From Rhodococcoides kyotonense (lineage in GTDB: Bacteria > Actinomycetota > Actinomycetes > Mycobacteriales > Mycobacteriaceae): a DNA stretch of 64,000 bases. This document shows positions 1-10,012 of the stretch, one piece after another. Where the stretch lies: positions 36,035 to 100,034 of the forward strand of contig NZ_FZOW01000019.1 in the NCBI RefSeq assembly GCF_900188125.1, in the 5' to 3' direction. How positions within the stretch are numbered: the stretch's first letter is position 1; each line of letters opens with the position of its first letter. A program made the translations under genes and the position numbers. The notes under the pieces are model-generated. The model did no database searches. It had not been told where the DNA came from and worked only from the letters and a program-made list of their open reading frames with translations.

Positions 1-3000
1 TGCAGATTCGCATTCCGGTGGACGCCGAGCCGTTCCCGAACACCTACGATCGCCCCGTCGTCGCCATCAACGGTTTCGGCTACGGCGGCACCAACGCGCA
101 CGTCATCATGCACGACGCACCCGCGTCGGCAGCGGTCCCCCGGTCCACACCACGCCCCCGCATCTTCCCGTTGTCCGCGCGTACCGACGCCGCGCTGCGT
201 GAGGTCGCGTCGACCCTCGCGGACCGCTTGGAGTCGTTGCTCGACTCGGCGGTCCCCGAGACCGCGGACGACGTCGCGACCGCGTTCGCATCGGCCGCAT
301 GGACGCGTCGAGCACATCACCCGTTGCGGGCGTCGCTGAGCTTCACCGGCGCCTCCGATCTTCTGAGCGGCCTACGCGAGTTCGCCTCGGGCACCGGTCA
401 ATCCGCGCATACGATCGACGGCGCAGGCGCACCGGTCTTCGTCTTCAGCGGCATGGGCCCGCAGTGGTGGGGCATGGCTCGCGACCTCCTGAACGAGGGT
501 GGAGTGTTCGCGCACGAAGCACGCGTTGTCGACGATGCATTCACCGAGATCGCCGGGTGGTCCATCATCGAGGAACTGACGCGCGACGAGGAGTCGTCAC
601 GTGTCACCGACACCGAGGTCGCGCAGCCCGCGAACTTTCTCGTGCAGGTGGCACTCGTCGCCGAGCTACGGGCCCGGGGCATCGAACCCGACACCGTCGT
701 CGGCCACAGTGTCGGTGAGGTCAGCGCTGCCTATGTCAGCGGTGCACTGAGCCTGCACGACGCTCTCCTCGTCAGCTGCCACCGCGCGCGCCTCCAAGCC
801 ACCACGGCCGGCAGTGGATCGATGCTGGCCGTCGGGCTGTCGGAGGCCGACGCCCTGGCCCGCATCGCCGAGGCGGGCGACGACATGCGCTCCCATGTAT
901 CCGTCGCGGCCGTCAACAGCCCCACTGCGGTCACCCTCGCAGGTGACGTCGACCATCTCACCACGTTGGCCGAATCCCTCACGGACGCAGGTATCTTCGC
1001 GAAGCGACTACAGGTCGAGGTGCCGTACCACAGCCACCTGATGGATCCGATTCTCGGCGAGGTGTCGTCGGCGCTCGCGTCGTTGGATCCACGGACACCC
1101 GAGCTCACGCTCTTCTCGACCGTCACCGCGGAGCAGGTCACCGGGGCCGGCTGGGATGCAGCGTACTGGTGCGACAACGTCCGCAAGCCGGTCCGCTTCG
1201 CCGACACCATGACCGCACTGATCGCGCAGGGTCGCCGGTTGTTCCTCGAAGTCGGGCCGCACCCCGTGCTGTCCGGCAACATTCGCGAGATCCTCATCCG
1301 CACCGGCGATCCCGGGACGTCGATCCCCACTCTCGTCCGCAAGCAGAACGACGCCGAGAGCCTGGCGGCGACGCTGTCGAGCCTGTACGCAGCGGGCACG
1401 TTCGAGGGACACATCTACTCCCCCGGCGACGCCGTCGCATCTCCGCACGTCGCGCTGCCTGCGTACCCCTGGCAGCGCACCCGCGTGTGGAGCGAGGACG
1501 ACGCGTCCGTCGCAGACCGTTTCGGGTCGTCGACCGTCTACCCGATGCTCGGCGACCGCACCGCCGCGGCGGCCAGCGAATGGCACGCCGAACTCGCGAT
1601 ATCCCAGTTCCCGTGGCTGCACGACCATGTGGTCGACGGCATCGTGTTGCTTCCCGGTACCGCGTATCTCGATGCTGCACTCAGCGCCGCCGCGGTGCGC
1701 TCGGGACGAACCGAGGTCGGTCTCGAACACGTCGAGTTCGTCGCACCCCTCGTCGTCGACAAGCACGACGTACCCGTGCTGCAGGTCTCCGTCGAAGACA
1801 GCACGAGACGCTTCGTCATCAGATCAAGGCCTGCGGCGTCGTCGAATTGGACGGTTCACGCGATCGGCCGGCTCGTGGAAGGTCAGTTCGATGCGCCGTT
1901 CGTCGCGTCGGACGCTCCTGACGTGATCCACGAGGTCACCGGCCAGGCACTGTATCCGCTACTCCACGCGGCCGGGCTGCAGTACGGGCCCACGTTCCAG
2001 GGCATCGAATCGGCGAGCATCGGCTCGGACGTCGTCGTCGCGTCCATCGACGCATTCGCGCAGTCCGGCTCCGGCCACCTCGTGCACCCGGCCGTCCTCG
2101 ACACCGCTCTGCAGGCAGTCGCAACGCTCGCGGCCCCTACCGCAGCGACGGGTGCCGTCGTACCCGCGGCGATGAAGACGGTTCGACGCTACGGCCCCAT
2201 ACCCGATCGTGCGACCGTCGTCGTACGACGCACCGGCACCGACCCGATGCGCGCCGACATCGCCGTCACCGACGAGGAAGGACGCGCCGCGGTCACGTTG
2301 AACGGCGTCGAATTCCGGCCCATCGCACCACCGCAGAGTCTCCACGCGCAGATGTCCTCGGTCTTCTACGAACCGGTGTGGGAGCTGCGCGACAACCGCG
2401 ATCCCGGTACCACCGTCACGGAACAAGCACGAGACTTCGCGCTCGTCGTCGTGCTCGGTCAGCCCGAGGCCTCGACGACGGACCGGATCGACGCGATCAC
2501 GGCATCGCGACGGGAATCGGTTGTTCTGCATGCCGACACGTCGACTCACGTCGACGTCGTCACCGCACTACGAGAAGGCCTCTCACGCGATGGCGTCGAA
2601 CACGTCACCGTCGTCGCAGTCGCCGGTCGCTTCACCGAGCCTGCCGACGCGGTCGCGTCGCTACTGGTGGTCGCCCGCGCCGTCCACGTCGCCGTCTACG
2701 GCGACGAAACCGGCCCTGCCGTCGATCCCGCTTCGGTGTCGGCCGTCGTGCTCACCCAACGCGCCTTCTGCATGCCGGGCGACGTGGACGGTGCCGACCT
2801 GGCGCATGCCGGGCTCGTCGGTGCACGTCGCTCGCTGAGAAACGAACAATCGACGGCGGCGTGGCGATTCATCGACTCCGAACCGACGACCACCTTGTCC
2901 GAACTCGTCACCGAGACGTTCGCGTCCGGTTCGTTCGCCTCCGACGTCGTCGACGAGGTCGCGTTGCGGCAGGGTTCGCGGTGGGTGATCACGCTGAAGA

Positions 3001-5261
3001 GCAACCTCGACGAGCACCTCGCCGTTCGCGACCAGCCGACGGTCCTGCGCAATCCCGAGCAGTCGTTCGCCGTCGAAGTACCGAAGTCGAAGTTGTTGTC
3101 GGACCTGGCTTTCCGCGCCAACGACCGTCGCGCACCCGGCCCCGGCGAGGTCGAAGTCAGAATGTCGACCATCGGACTCAATTACAAGGATCCGCTCAAG
3201 GTCATGGGAGTCCTGACCGACAAGGAACTCGCGGGCACCTACTTCGGAACGCGACTCGGCCTCGAAGGTGCGGGAGTCGTCACCCGCGTCGGACCGGGCG
3301 TGACGGAAGTGGCACCCGGTGACCAGATGGGCGTGTGTGCCAGGGACATGATGCGTCGTTATGTCACCGTCGGCATCGACGAGGGCGGCACGACGGCCAT
3401 TCCCGACGGCTGGGAAGCGGGTTGGTGCTCGTCGATTCTGCCGTTCCTGTGCGCGCATTACGGGCTGGTGCATCTCGCTCGCGTGCAGCCGGGCGACACG
3501 GTTCTGGTGCACGGCGCAGCGGGAGGCATGGGCATGGCCGCCGTCCAGGTCGCGCGACTGCTCGGCGCGCGGGTGATCGGAACGGCAGGCACTGAGGAGC
3601 GTCGTGAGATCGCTCGTGAGGCCGGCGCGCACGACGTCCTCGCCTCACGATCGCTCAACTACTCCGAAGACGTCCTGACGCTCACCGACGGCAGAGGCGT
3701 CGACGTCGTGTTCAACTCCTCCCCCGGCGAGATCATGGCCCAGAACCTGCACGTGGCAGCCGAATTCGCCCGGATCGTCGAGATCGGGAAGGCGGACATC
3801 TATTTCGGTGGTGTGATGGACCTCGAGCCGTTCGACAAGAACCTGTCGTTCTACGCCGTGGACATGGACCGCATGTTCAACTTCAAACCGGAGCTGGCGC
3901 GTCAGGTCACCCGTGAGGTTCTCGACAAGATGAAAGACGGTGACTACCGGCACCTTCCGTACACCACCTATCCTCTCGATCGCGTAGGTGAGGCATTCGA
4001 CGCCGTCGTCCGGTCGTCGCACACAGGACGCGTCGTTCTCAGCCTCGACGGGGACGCGCCGGTCGTGCGGCCGCGGATTCCGACCGTCGACATCGATTCC
4101 GACGCGACGTACCTGGTGACGGGCGGGTTCGGCGCCTTCGGGTCGGCGATCGCGCGATGGCTCGTCGACGAGGGTGCTCGTCGCCTCGTCCTGGTCGGCC
4201 GGAGCGGTGCGACGACGGACCGCGCGCGAGAGACCCTCGAATCATTCTCGGCTGCAGGTGTTTCCGTGACACAGGAACTGGTCGACATCGCCGACTACGA
4301 CGCCGTGGCATCGATGATCGATCGCATCGGCACCACACACCCGCTGCGCGGCGTCTTCCACACGGCGGGCGTCGTGAACAACCACGCAGTCAACGACATC
4401 GACGACGACTCGTTACGCAGTGTGTTCCTTCCCAAGGTCACCGGCGCCGTCAACCTCGATCGCGCGCTGGACGCGGCGGGTGTCGATCCGGACCTCTTCG
4501 TGATGTTCTCGTCGATGAGCAGCCTTACCGGCGGTGCGCCGCAAGTGTCGTACTCGGCGGCCAACTCGGTGCTCGACGCTCTGTCCTGGTCTCGGCGCAA
4601 CCGTGGCAAGTCCGCGTTCACCGTCAGCTGGGGATCGATGAGTGGCGGCGGGATGGCGGAGGCGCAGCCGGAAGTGGTGCGGTACCTGGAGATGCTCGGG
4701 TTCAGGAACATCGACATGGACGCCGCCACGCTGTATCTCCGCGAATGCCTGACGCTCGACATCCCGCACGTCGCGCTCGTCGGCATCGATTGGGAACAGT
4801 GGGGCGTCGCCAACCCTGCGTCGACGACCAATCCGCGCTTCGCCGCCCACATCGCCGCGGCCAGCACGGGAGGCTCCGGCATCTCGGCTCTGCAAGCCGA
4901 GATCCTCGCTCTCCCAGAGGAGCAGCGCGCGGAGGTCATGACGTTCGTCCTCGCGGAGCAACTGGCACTCGTGATGGGAATCGACGCCGAAGCAGTCGAC
5001 GTCCAGACACCGTTGCCCGAGCTCGGATTGGATTCGCTCATGGCCGTCGAGTTCGCGGCCCGGGTCGGCAAGGCCGTCGGGCTGGAACTGTCGGTGCTCG
5101 AGTTCGGCCGCGGGCACGGTCTGTCGGCCATCGGCGCCAAGCTGGCTGCGACGCTCACCGCCCGAGCAGAAGGCGCTGCAGCAGCCCCTGCACCTGCTCC
5201 CATCGCCGTCGATGTCATGCCTGCACCGAAGTCACACGAATCCGTAGGAAGTGCGTCGTGA
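1..5261 (+). CDS. Highly reducing type I polyketide synthase, 3' part (KS end-AT-DH-ER-KR-ACP)
   Basis: The gene is cut by the left edge: the frame is open from base 3 and the first residues (GFGYGGTNAHV) are the end of a ketosynthase domain. Numbered from the GTG at 18, domains follow as AT (about 137-434, GHSVG at 229-233, specificity-loop motif YHSH), DH (about 508-774, HVVDGIVLLP and HPAVLDTALQ catalytic motifs), a structural KR region, ER (about 1028-1341, VHGAAGGMGM nucleotide-binding loop), KR (about 1358-1590, LVTGGFGAFG, catalytic Ser and YSAAN) and ACP (GLDSL, phosphopantetheine Ser near 1672). A Pro/Ala-rich tail of about 40 residues follows the ACP. With every reductive domain present, one module could make a saturated chain, probably iteratively as in mycobacterial Pks/Mas proteins. 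There is no thioesterase domain; the stop overlaps the next gene, which probably releases the chain. Malonyl versus methylmalonyl use cannot be settled from YHSH. Confidence 0.95.
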   Translation, partial: QIRIPVDAEPFPNTYDRPVVAINGFGYGGTNAHVIMHDAPASAAVPRSTPRPRIFPLSARTDAALREVASTLADRLESLLDSAVPETADDVATAFASAAWTRRAHHPLRASLSFTGASDLLSGLREFASGTGQSAHTIDGAGAPVFVFSGMGPQWWGMARDLLNEGGVFAHEARVVDDAFTEIAGWSIIEELTRDEESSRVTDTEVAQPANFLVQVALVAELRARGIEPDTVVGHSVGEVSAAYVSGALSLHDALLVSCHRARLQATTAGSGSMLAVGLSEADALARIAEAGDDMRSHVSVAAVNSPTAVTLAGDVDHLTTLAESLTDAGIFAKRLQVEVPYHSHLMDPILGEVSSALASLDPRTPELTLFSTVTAEQVTGAGWDAAYWCDNVRKPVRFADTMTALIAQGRRLFLEVGPHPVLSGNIREILIRTGDPGTSIPTLVRKQNDAESLAATLSSLYAAGTFEGHIYSPGDAVASPHVALPAYPWQRTRVWSEDDASVADRFGSSTVYPMLGDRTAAAASEWHAELAISQFPWLHDHVVDGIVLLPGTAYLDAALSAAAVRSGRTEVGLEHVEFVAPLVVDKHDVPVLQVSVEDSTRRFVIRSRPAASSNWTVHAIGRLVEGQFDAPFVASDAPDVIHEVTGQALYPLLHAAGLQYGPTFQGIESASIGSDVVVASIDAFAQSGSGHLVHPAVLDTALQAVATLAAPTAATGAVVPAAMKTVRRYGPIPDRATVVVRRTGTDPMRADIAVTDEEGRAAVTLNGVEFRPIAPPQSLHAQMSSVFYEPVWELRDNRDPGTTVTEQARDFALVVVLGQPEASTTDRIDAITASRRESVVLHADTSTHVDVVTALREGLSRDGVEHVTVVAVAGRFTEPADAVASLLVVARAVHVAVYGDETGPAVDPASVSAVVLTQRAFCMPGDVDGADLAHAGLVGARRSLRNEQSTAAWRFIDSEPTTTLSELVTETFASGSFASDVVDEVALRQGSRWVITLKSNLDEHLAVRDQPTVLRNPEQSFAVEVPKSKLLSDLAFRANDRRAPGPGEVEVRMSTIGLNYKDPLKVMGVLTDKELAGTYFGTRLGLEGAGVVTRVGPGVTEVAPGDQMGVCARDMMRRYVTVGIDEGGTTAIPDGWEAGWCSSILPFLCAHYGLVHLARVQPGDTVLVHGAAGGMGMAAVQVARLLGARVIGTAGTEERREIAREAGAHDVLASRSLNYSEDVLTLTDGRGVDVVFNSSPGEIMAQNLHVAAEFARIVEIGKADIYFGGVMDLEPFDKNLSFYAVDMDRMFNFKPELARQVTREVLDKMKDGDYRHLPYTTYPLDRVGEAFDAVVRSSHTGRVVLSLDGDAPVVRPRIPTVDIDSDATYLVTGGFGAFGSAIARWLVDEGARRLVLVGRSGATTDRARETLESFSAAGVSVTQELVDIADYDAVASMIDRIGTTHPLRGVFHTAGVVNNHAVNDIDDDSLRSVFLPKVTGAVNLDRALDAAGVDPDLFVMFSSMSSLTGGAPQVSYSAANSVLDALSWSRRNRGKSAFTVSWGSMSGGGMAEAQPEVVRYLEMLGFRNIDMDAATLYLRECLTLDIPHVALVGIDWEQWGVANPASTTNPRFAAHIAAASTGGSGISALQAEILALPEEQRAEVMTFVLAEQLALVMGIDAEAVDVQTPLPELGLDSLMAVEFAARVGKAVGLELSVLEFGRGHGLSAIGAKLAATLTARAEGAAAAPAPAPIAVDVMPAPKSHESVGSAS

Positions 5262-6598
5262 CCACAGATTCCCGAGAGATCGCGCGTCAATTGCTCGCTC
5301 GCACCGGCTATTCCACGGTGCAGGTCGACGCCTCCGCCGAGGTGACGCCCGCGGTACCCAGGGCCGTGCCACCGACGGGGGCAGCTCCCGTGGGCCGCGG
5401 CCTGCTCGATCACCCGGACATCGTCGCAACGGTGGCCCAGTTCGACGGCGTCGACCAGATGTTCGCAGGGTTGAACCTGCCGAACCCGCTGTATCTGCCG
5501 CACGACGGAACGAGCGGTGCGACCATCCGCCAACTCGACCGCGACATGATCAACTTCGGATGCTTCAACTACCTCGGCCTCAGCGCGGACAAGCGAGTCG
5601 CCGAGGCGTCGAAGGCTGCGATCGACGAGTACGGCACGTCGGTGTCGGCGAGCCGGATCGTGTCCGGCCAGATTCCTCTGTACGCGCAGTTCGAATCCAG
5701 AATCGCCGCCACCTACGACGTCGACGACGCCGTCATCACGACGAGCGGCTACCTGACCAATGCTGCCGCCGTCGGATATCTGTTGGGCCAGGGCGATCTC
5801 GCGATATGCGACGCACTGGTACACAGCAGCATCGTGTCCGGCACCGAATGGGCGGGGTGTAGACGAGTCACGTTCCGGCACAACGATCCCGCCGCGCTGG
5901 AGGCGATTCTGAAGATGTCGCGAGCCAGCTTCGGGAGAGCGCTGGTGATTCTGGAAAGCCACTACAGCATGGACGGCGACGTCGCGCTGCTTCCCCAACT
6001 GATCGACGTGGCACGCAAGTACGACTGCGCGGTGATGATCGACGAAGCGCACAGTTTCGGTGTTCTCGGCGAACGTGGCCACGGCATCCGTGAGTTGTAC
6101 GGCCTTCCCGGTGACGCCGTCGATGTTTGGATGGGCACGATGTCCAAGGCGCTCGGCAGCGTCGGAGGTTTCCTCGCAGGATCGCGCGAACTGATTCGTG
6201 CCTTCAAGTACTCCGCTCCAGGACTGAGCATGTTCGCCACCGCGCCGGCACCGGCATCGATCGCCGCCGCTCTGGCTGCGCTCGACATCATCGATGCCGA
6301 ACCGGAACGTGTTGCGCGCCTTCGCGACAATGCGTCGTATGCGTTCGCGCAGTGTCAATCGCTGGGATTTCGCACCGGACTTGCAGAAGGGACGCCGATC
6401 CTCCCAATCATCGTCGGCGACACACAGAAGGCAGTCATGGCGGGTGTCGGGTTGCTGCACTCCGGCATCAACGCGAATTCGATCACCTACCCGTCGGTGC
6501 CACTCGGCGAGGAGCGCCTTCGGTTCTTTGTTTCGAGTGAACACACGCGAGAACAGATCGACACCGCGCTGACCACTCTCGCCGCGATCCTGTCATAG
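5258..6598 (+). CDS. Alpha-oxoamine synthase (AONS/ALAS/serine palmitoyltransferase family), PKS-coupled
   Basis: The product is a 446-residue PLP enzyme of the alpha-oxoamine synthase family, which condenses an amino acid with an acyl thioester, losing CO2, to give a 2-amino ketone. The visible PLP residues are Lys297 in MGTMSKALGS, DEAHS at 262-266 and His189. The GTG start at 5258 overlaps the PKS stop (GTGA), so the two are translationally coupled and the polyketide on the ACP is the likely acyl donor. An extra N-terminal stretch of about 90 residues precedes the fold; it is Pro/Ala-rich and could contact the PKS tail. BioF (biotin) is an alternative assignment, but the coupling to a PKS and the extension argue against it. 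The amino acid substrate cannot be read from the sequence. Confidence 0.92.
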   Translation: MTTDSREIARQLLARTGYSTVQVDASAEVTPAVPRAVPPTGAAPVGRGLLDHPDIVATVAQFDGVDQMFAGLNLPNPLYLPHDGTSGATIRQLDRDMINFGCFNYLGLSADKRVAEASKAAIDEYGTSVSASRIVSGQIPLYAQFESRIAATYDVDDAVITTSGYLTNAAAVGYLLGQGDLAICDALVHSSIVSGTEWAGCRRVTFRHNDPAALEAILKMSRASFGRALVILESHYSMDGDVALLPQLIDVARKYDCAVMIDEAHSFGVLGERGHGIRELYGLPGDAVDVWMGTMSKALGSVGGFLAGSRELIRAFKYSAPGLSMFATAPAPASIAAALAALDIIDAEPERVARLRDNASYAFAQCQSLGFRTGLAEGTPILPIIVGDTQKAVMAGVGLLHSGINANSITYPSVPLGEERLRFFVSSEHTREQIDTALTTLAAILS

Positions 6599-6608
6599 GC
6601 TCTTCACG

Positions 6609-6654
6609 CTCGTGAGCGAAAATGTATAGCCCGCTACACATTTTCGCTCACGAG
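6609..6654. repeat. Convergent-gene hairpin repeat, copy 1
   Basis: Two 21-base arms (6609-6629 and 6634-6654) pair at 20 of 21 positions around a 4-base loop (CCCG). The outer arm reads CTCGTGAGCG. It lies 10 bases after the alpha-oxoamine synthase stop and 5 bases before the end of the convergent KAS III gene. Two more copies occur at 37207 and 52083, also between convergent genes. A bidirectional terminator or mRNA 3'-end element is likely; no long T run is present. Confidence 0.85.
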
Positions 6655-6659
6655 GGGTG

Positions 6660-7649
6660 TCAGTGGACCAGAACCAGTGCTCCCCAGATGAACCCGGCGC
6701 CGATGGTGGCGATGACCGTCACCGTGCCGGGCCGTAGGAGCGCCGCTCGCTCCAGCTCGGCGAGAACCGTGAAAATACTGGCAGCACCGGTGTTTCCGAG
6801 CCTGTCCACAGTGATCGGTGCCTTGTCCCGCGGAACACCGAGCGAGTCGACGACGGTCTCGACGATGTTGCGGTTGGCCTGATGAAAAACGAAGTGGTCG
6901 ACGTCGTCCAATGCCAACCCGGCCTCGTCGACAGCTCTACGTACGACAGTGGGCAGCATCGTGGTCGCCAACTTCCACACGCGAGGCCCGTCCATGAAGA
7001 CGTAATGCCGACCGTGCGCGACCGAGTCGGCGGTGAGCGGATGCCTCGATCCACCGTCTCGAATCCCGACGGACATGTCGAGTTCGGATTCGACGACGCT
7101 CGACCGTATCCCGCGTCCCACTGCTCGCTCGGCAGAGACGAGAGCACCGCCCGCAGCGTCGCCGAAGAAGATCCGTGTCGTCCGATCGGTGGGATTCATC
7201 TGGCGTGACAGAACTTCGGAGGCGAGAACGAGGATGTTGCGGTAACGCTCGCCGATCATCGATGCAGCGATCTCGATCGCCAACAATCCACCGGAACACG
7301 CTGCTTGCGTGAGGTCGATCGGAACGGCGCGCACCGCACCCAGCGCCTGAGCGACCGTCAACGCCGTCGATGGAAACGGCTGATCGGGGTTCACCGTCGC
7401 GAGCACGATCGCATCGACATCGACTGCAGGAAGACCACTCTCGGACAGAACCGAACGCGCAGCCCGAAGCGCGAGATCCGATGCAGCGGCGCCGTCCTCC
7501 AGGAACCGTCGAGACTCGATGCCGGTTCTTGACCTGATCCACTCGTCGCTCGAATCGACTGTGGCGCACAGTTCCGAGTTGGACACCATTCGATCCGGTA
7601 GCGCGTCGGCGAAATGACGGACGGTCACCGCAGAATTCCTGGCATCCAT
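6660..7649 (-). CDS. 3-oxoacyl-ACP synthase III family protein (KAS III)
   Basis: The 329-residue product has the thiolase fold and complete KAS III catalytic triad: Cys118 (TQAACSGG), His256 (FHQANRN) and Asn286 (RLGNTGAAS). FabH-type enzymes start chains by condensing an acyl-CoA with malonyl-ACP; relatives in natural-product loci also transfer acyl groups. The ATG at 7649 is chosen because GGGGAG lies about four bases upstream; an in-frame ATG at 7661 has no such site. The gene is convergent with the PKS operon and divergent from the MmpL gene. Its place among PKS genes suggests priming or acyl transfer for the pathway, not housekeeping FabH, but that is inference. Confidence 0.9.
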   Translation of the reverse strand: MDARNSAVTVRHFADALPDRMVSNSELCATVDSSDEWIRSRTGIESRRFLEDGAAASDLALRAARSVLSESGLPAVDVDAIVLATVNPDQPFPSTALTVAQALGAVRAVPIDLTQAACSGGLLAIEIAASMIGERYRNILVLASEVLSRQMNPTDRTTRIFFGDAAGGALVSAERAVGRGIRSSVVESELDMSVGIRDGGSRHPLTADSVAHGRHYVFMDGPRVWKLATTMLPTVVRRAVDEAGLALDDVDHFVFHQANRNIVETVVDSLGVPRDKAPITVDRLGNTGAASIFTVLAELERAALLRPGTVTVIATIGAGFIWGALVLVH

Positions 7650-7843
7650 GCTTCTCCCCATCGTCGATGGACAAGTTGAATTGTTGACAAAGCCTCGAAC
7701 CGAAAAGTGAAGCAGGAGGCCACATTCGACCCGATGGACGGTATCAGCACTCCGACTTCGCGAACAGTGTCGACTACCCCACACGATGGGTGTAACCTCG
7801 CGTGCATTCGAAGATGTTGCGCGGTCATCGGGGGGACGCGGGA
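7650..7843. promoter_or_regulatory. Divergent promoter region, KAS III / MmpL
   Basis: This 194-base gap separates the divergent KAS III and MmpL genes and must hold promoters for both. A small inverted repeat (TTGTTGACAA) lies near 7682. No operator can be assigned with confidence. Confidence 0.4.
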
Positions 7844-10012
7844 ATGACACGTGAGGATCGAACTGCGAGCCGAAACAGGCTTGCGCAGTTCGTCGTTCGC
7901 CGTGCCCGCCTGGTGGTCGCCTCCTGTGTAGTCGTCATCGTTCTCGCCGGCATATGGGGGTTCGGAGTACTGCACGACCTGAGCCTCGGCGGTTATTCCG
8001 ACCCGGGTAGCGAGGCAGCACGGGTCGACGAGATCGTCGAAGCCCAGTTCGGCCGCCAGGTTCCCGACGTCGCGATTCTCTACACGCCGACGGACGGTCG
8101 AACGGTCGACGACATTCGCGGTGACGTCGAGCAGAACCTGTCGGACGTCGATGCGTCGTTGCTCGCTCGGGATCCCGTGTCGTACTGGAACATGCCGCCG
8201 GCCATCGCGCAAGGGTTGAAGTCGTTCGACGGTCGATCGGCGCTCGCGGTTCTCACGATGAACGGCGACGAGGATGCTCGGGTCAAGACGTTTCTCGATA
8301 TTCGCGACGACCTCGCCATCGACGGCGTCGACGTCCAGTTCGGCGGTTTCGCGACCATCGCCGACGCCTACAACACCGAGGCTCGGGCCGATCTCATCCG
8401 CGCCGAGACCATCACGTTCCCGATCCTGATGGTGCTCCTGCTCGTCATCTTCGGCGGCGTCACCGCTGCTGCCGTACCGCTGTGCATCGGTGGCCTCAGC
8501 ATCCTGGCGTCGCTGGCCGTGATGCGCGTCCTCGCGAACTTCACCGAAGTCAGCATCTTCGCCACCAACATCGCGACGCTCGTCGGACTCGGCATGGCCG
8601 TCGACTACAGCCTGTTCGTCCTGACCAGATTCAGGGAGGAACTGCGACGCGGCGCGTCTGCCGAGGAGGCCGTCCACCGCACCATGGCGACGGCGGGCCG
8701 CACGGTGGCATTCTCGGCACTGCTTCTGGTGTGCGGTTTCGTCGGCATGCTGATCTTCCCGCAAGCGATGATTCGATCCCTCGGCTTCGGCGGCATGGCG
8801 GCGGTCGCCGTCTCGGCATTCGTCTCGCTCACGGCTCTGCCCGCGACGCTCGCCCTGCTCGGTCCGCGGATCAACTCGCTCAGCTGGCGAGCGGGCGCTG
8901 CAGACCGCGGAGACGCTCGTGCCGAACGATTCTGGGGATCGGTGGCCGAACGTGTGATGCGACGGCCAGTCGTCGTCGCAACTGCCATCTTCGCGCTTCT
9001 GGCGTTGCTCGCTGCCCCCATCGCGGGCGTCGCACTCGGCGATCTCGACCACACGGGGTTACCACCCGACGCACCGGCTCGTATCGCGACGGACAAGCTG
9101 TTCGCCGACTTTCCGCTCGCCAACTCGGGCGTCACGATCATGGTCCAGTCCGAGAACGGGAGTCCACCCGACGCCCTCGTGGTCCAGCAACTCGCGGCCG
9201 AGATGGGACGCGTCGACGGCATCGCGGCCGCCTTGCCGTCGGGCAGCGCCGACGACTACGGCGTCATCAGGGCGATCCTGACCTCGCCCGATCGAACTCA
9301 GGGTGCGCTCGACACCGTCACGCGTCTGCGTGCCGTCGAAGCGCCCGAGGGCACCGACATCCGGATCGGTGGAGCCACGGCACTGAGCCAGGACGGCATC
9401 ACGTCGATCTACGACACGATTCCGTGGATGTTCGCCATCATGATCGCGGCGACGTTCGTCGTCACCACTGCGGCGTTTCGATCGATCGTACTGTCCGCCA
9501 AAGCAATTGCCATGGCGATGCTCAGCCTGGCAGCCACGTTCGGTGTGCTGACGTGGGTGTTCCACGACGGTCACGGCGCCGGAATCATCGGAGTCACCCC
9601 CGGTCCACTCCAGGCAACGATGAGCATCCTCATCATGGCCGTCGTGTTCGGACTGTCCACCGACTACGAGATCTTCCTGCTGTCACGCATCGTCGAAGCA
9701 CACGACGTAGGCGCGACGACGCGCGAGGCGGTGAAGATCGGCGCCGCCCGCACCGGCAGAGTGGTCACTGCTGCCGCTCTGCTGCTGATCACCGTCACCG
9801 CCTTCTTCTCGCTGTCCGAACTCGCGATGATGCGCCTCGTCGGAATCGGCATCATCATCGGACTGATACTCGACGCCACCGTCGTCCGCATGCTGCTCGT
9901 ACCCGCGCTGGTCGCACTGATGGGCGAGGCCAATTGGTGGTTGCACCCCAGAAAGACAGTCCCCGAACAGGTTTCACGACCACTGGAGAAGGACAACGAG
10001 AATGTCGGTTGA
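7844..10012 (+). CDS. MMPL-family (RND) lipid transporter
   Basis: The 722-residue membrane protein has two halves, each a periplasmic loop followed by a helix bundle. Both halves carry the Asp-Tyr pair typical of MmpL proton relays: Asp254-Tyr255 in GMAVDYSLF and Asp607-Tyr608 in LSTDYEIF. MmpL proteins export mycolates, polyketide lipids and siderophores across the inner membrane, often next to their biosynthesis genes. The ATG at 7844 is preferred over the upstream GTG at 7802 because a purine-rich stretch precedes it and the conserved part follows directly. The GNAT gene overlaps its 3' end by 11 bases. Likely role: export of the lipid made by the neighbouring PKS genes. Confidence 0.92.
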   Translation: MTREDRTASRNRLAQFVVRRARLVVASCVVVIVLAGIWGFGVLHDLSLGGYSDPGSEAARVDEIVEAQFGRQVPDVAILYTPTDGRTVDDIRGDVEQNLSDVDASLLARDPVSYWNMPPAIAQGLKSFDGRSALAVLTMNGDEDARVKTFLDIRDDLAIDGVDVQFGGFATIADAYNTEARADLIRAETITFPILMVLLLVIFGGVTAAAVPLCIGGLSILASLAVMRVLANFTEVSIFATNIATLVGLGMAVDYSLFVLTRFREELRRGASAEEAVHRTMATAGRTVAFSALLLVCGFVGMLIFPQAMIRSLGFGGMAAVAVSAFVSLTALPATLALLGPRINSLSWRAGAADRGDARAERFWGSVAERVMRRPVVVATAIFALLALLAAPIAGVALGDLDHTGLPPDAPARIATDKLFADFPLANSGVTIMVQSENGSPPDALVVQQLAAEMGRVDGIAAALPSGSADDYGVIRAILTSPDRTQGALDTVTRLRAVEAPEGTDIRIGGATALSQDGITSIYDTIPWMFAIMIAATFVVTTAAFRSIVLSAKAIAMAMLSLAATFGVLTWVFHDGHGAGIIGVTPGPLQATMSILIMAVVFGLSTDYEIFLLSRIVEAHDVGATTREAVKIGAARTGRVVTAAALLLITVTAFFSLSELAMMRLVGIGIIIGLILDATVVRMLLVPALVALMGEANWWLHPRKTVPEQVSRPLEKDNENVG

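Noticed and set aside
4157..5257. Upstream part of the plus-strand frame leading into the oxoamine synthase
   Set aside because: It overlaps the KR and ACP coding region of the PKS in another frame; the enzyme itself starts at the GTG at 5258.
4295..6544. Minus-strand open frame of 749 codons opposite the PKS end and the oxoamine synthase
   Set aside because: It is antisense to two genes with strong domain matches, and its translation is low-complexity Arg/Ala text with no recognisable domain.
5258..6598. Assignment as biotin synthesis gene bioF
   Set aside because: No other biotin gene is near, the start overlaps a PKS stop, and an N-terminal extension is present; the family is right but the pathway is unlikely.
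6609..6654. Insertion-sequence end or attachment site
   Set aside because: No transposase or integrase gene is near any of the three hairpin copies, and no target-site duplication is visible.
7625..9052. Minus-strand open frame of 475 codons over the MmpL gene
   Set aside because: Antisense shadow typical of high-GC DNA; the MmpL frame has the Asp-Tyr pairs and membrane helices.
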